From assembly GCA_920105625.2 (NCBI GenBank), contig OV050031.1, positions 45,010,925 to 45,074,924 on the forward strand: a stretch of DNA of 64,000 bases, given 5' to 3'. Under the pieces are notes generated by a model. That model saw only the letters and a list, made by a program, of their open reading frames with translations, ran no database searches and was not told where the DNA came from. A program made the position numbers and the translations under genes. The stretch is from Clusia tigrina. Its lineage: Eukaryota; Arthropoda; Insecta; Diptera; Clusiidae. Shown here in pieces: positions 62,401 to 64,000 of this stretch (its first letter is position 1; every line of letters begins with the position of its first letter).

Positions 62401-64000
62401 TAATTAGCATTGGAATTGCTTATGGTAAAGCAATTTTATTTTAATTGTCATTGGAATTGTCAAAGGTAATGCAATTTAAATTTAAGTAGCATTGTAATTT
62501 TCAATAGTAATGCAATTGAATTTTAATTAACATGGGAATTTTCAATGGTAATGCAATTTAATATTAATTTGCTTTAAATTTTTTAATGGTAATATAATTT
62601 AATTGTAATTAGCATTGGAAATTTCAATGGTAATGCAATTTAATTTAATTAGCATTGGCATTTTCAATGGTGACGCAATTTAATTTTAATGGGCGTTGGA
62701 AATTTCAATGGTAATGCAATTTAATTTTAATAGACATTGGATATATCAATGGTAATGCAAATTAATTGTAATTAGCATTGAAATTTTCAATGGCAGTGCA
62801 ATTCAATTTTAATTAACATTGAAATTGTCAATGATAATGCTACTTTATTTTAACTGGCATTGGAATTGTCAATGTAAATGCAATTTAACTTTAATTAGCT
62901 TTAGAATTTTCAATTGTAATGCCATTTAATTTTAATTGGCAATGGTATTTTCAATAGTAATGCAATTTAATTTTAATTAGCATTAAATTTTTAAAGATAA
63001 TGCAATTTAATTTTAATTAGCATTAAATCTTTGAATTGTAGTGCCATTTAATTGTAATTAGAAATTAAAATTTTCAATAGTAATGCAATTTAATTTTAAT
63101 AGGCATTGGAATTTTCAATGGTGATGCATTTTGGCTTTAATTAGCATTGGAATTTTTATTTGTATTGCATTTAATTTTAATTGGCATTGGAATTTTCGAA
63201 GGTATTGCAATTTAATATTAATTGGCATTGGAACTTTCCATGATTTCGCAATTTAATTTTAATAGGCATTGGAATTGTCAATGGTTATGCCATTAATTGT
63301 AATTAGCATGGGAATTTTCAATGATAATACAATTTAGTTTAAATTGGCATTGGAATTTTCAATGTTAATGCAATTTAATTTTAATTGGCATTGCAATTTT
63401 CAACGGTAATAAAAATTACTTTTAATTGGTATTGGAATTTTCAAAGGAAATGCCATTTAATTTTCATTGGCGTTGGAATTTCAAATTAAAATACCATTTA
63501 ATTTTAACTGGCATTGGAATTTTGAATGGCAATGCATCTCAATTTTAATTTGTATTGAAATTGTCAATGGTAATGCAATTTGATTTTAATTGGCATTGGA
63601 ATTGTCAATGGTAATGAAATTAAAATTAAATTGCATTTTCACTTTAATTAGCATTGGAATTGTCAATGGTAATAAAATTTAATTGTAATTAGCATTGGAA
63701 TTTTCAATGGCAATGCAATTTTATTTTAATTGGCAATGGAATTATCTATGGTAATGCAATTTAATTTAATTGTAATTGGCATAGGAACTGTCAATGGTAA
63801 TGCAATTTAATTGTAATTAGCATTGGAATTGCTTATGGTAAAGCAATTTTATTTTAATTGTCATTGGAATTGTCAAAGGTAATGCAATTTAAATTTAAGT
63901 AGCATTGTAATTTTCAATAGTAATGCAATTGAATTTTAATTAACATGGGAATTTTCAATGGTAATGCAATTTAATATTAATTTGCTTTAAATTTTTTAAT

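Larger units (their letters stand above)
27816..64000 (+). repeat. 41-bp satellite array, main block with higher-order organisation
   Basis: About 36 kb of uninterrupted satellite in a single orientation. A clean monomer spacing is seen at 34193 to 34234 (41 bp). Variant monomers occur in fixed order and recur. One inverted-core monomer followed by CTTTCATTAGC starts at 30439, 36741, 40554, 46294, 51487, 55998 and 60625. A sister form followed by CTTTAATTAGC starts at 33253, 43175, 49108, 53623, 58287 and 63617. Unit lengths are therefore 6,302, 3,813, 5,740, 5,193, 4,511 and 4,627 bp. No transposon or gene is present; the open frame at 54619-54807 is satellite. The array continues past the right edge. 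Confidence 0.95.

Noticed and set aside
27816..64000. Regularly spaced repeat resembling a CRISPR array
   Set aside because: There are no unique spacers between conserved repeats. The whole 41-bp monomer is repetitive, and the context is eukaryotic retrotransposons.

Overview
The window is eukaryotic and most likely from an insect, probably a fly. That is inferred from the set of retrotransposon clades present (an R1-like fragment, a LOA-like element whose ORF1 resembles the insect DUF4780 family, a jockey-like element and a copia-type element) and from the absence of any bacterial gene organisation. I see no host protein-coding gene, tRNA, rRNA or CRISPR array.

The dominant component is one very A+T-rich satellite DNA with a basic monomer of 41 bp. 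Its core is GCATTGGAATTTTCAATGG, followed by TAATGC and a 16-bp A/T-only run. It fills about 735-932 (in reverse orientation), 1603-3772, 4238-8030, 13314-16881, 21507-22910 and everything from 27816 to the end. In the right half, rare monomer variants recur in fixed order every 3.8-6.3 kb, so the array has a higher-order organisation. One 3,813-bp segment (33868-37680) is followed directly by a near-identical copy (37681-41493).

Six transposable-element remnants or insertions interrupt the satellite, all in the left 28 kb. They are: a minus-strand R1-like endonuclease fragment running off the left edge (1-735); an LTR, primer-binding-site and gag-start stub of a Ty3/gypsy-like element (933-1602); an unidentified 465-bp LTR-like insert (3773-4237); a structurally complete but mutated LOA-like non-LTR element (8031-13313, 12-bp target duplication); a complete copia-type element on the minus strand (16882-21506, 229-bp LTRs differing at two positions, 5-bp target duplication GATAT); and a complete but mutated jockey-like element on the minus strand (22911 to about 27810).

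The three complete elements each carry the expected replication proteins: a nucleic-acid-binding Gag or ORF1 protein, and a polyprotein with endonuclease or integrase and reverse transcriptase (plus RNase H in the LOA-like and copia elements). All three are disabled by stops and frameshifts. The satellite reads across each insertion site, which shows that the array was there first. The TE-rich, more irregular left side and the TE-free right side look like the edge and the homogenised interior of a heterochromatic array; that interpretation is inference.
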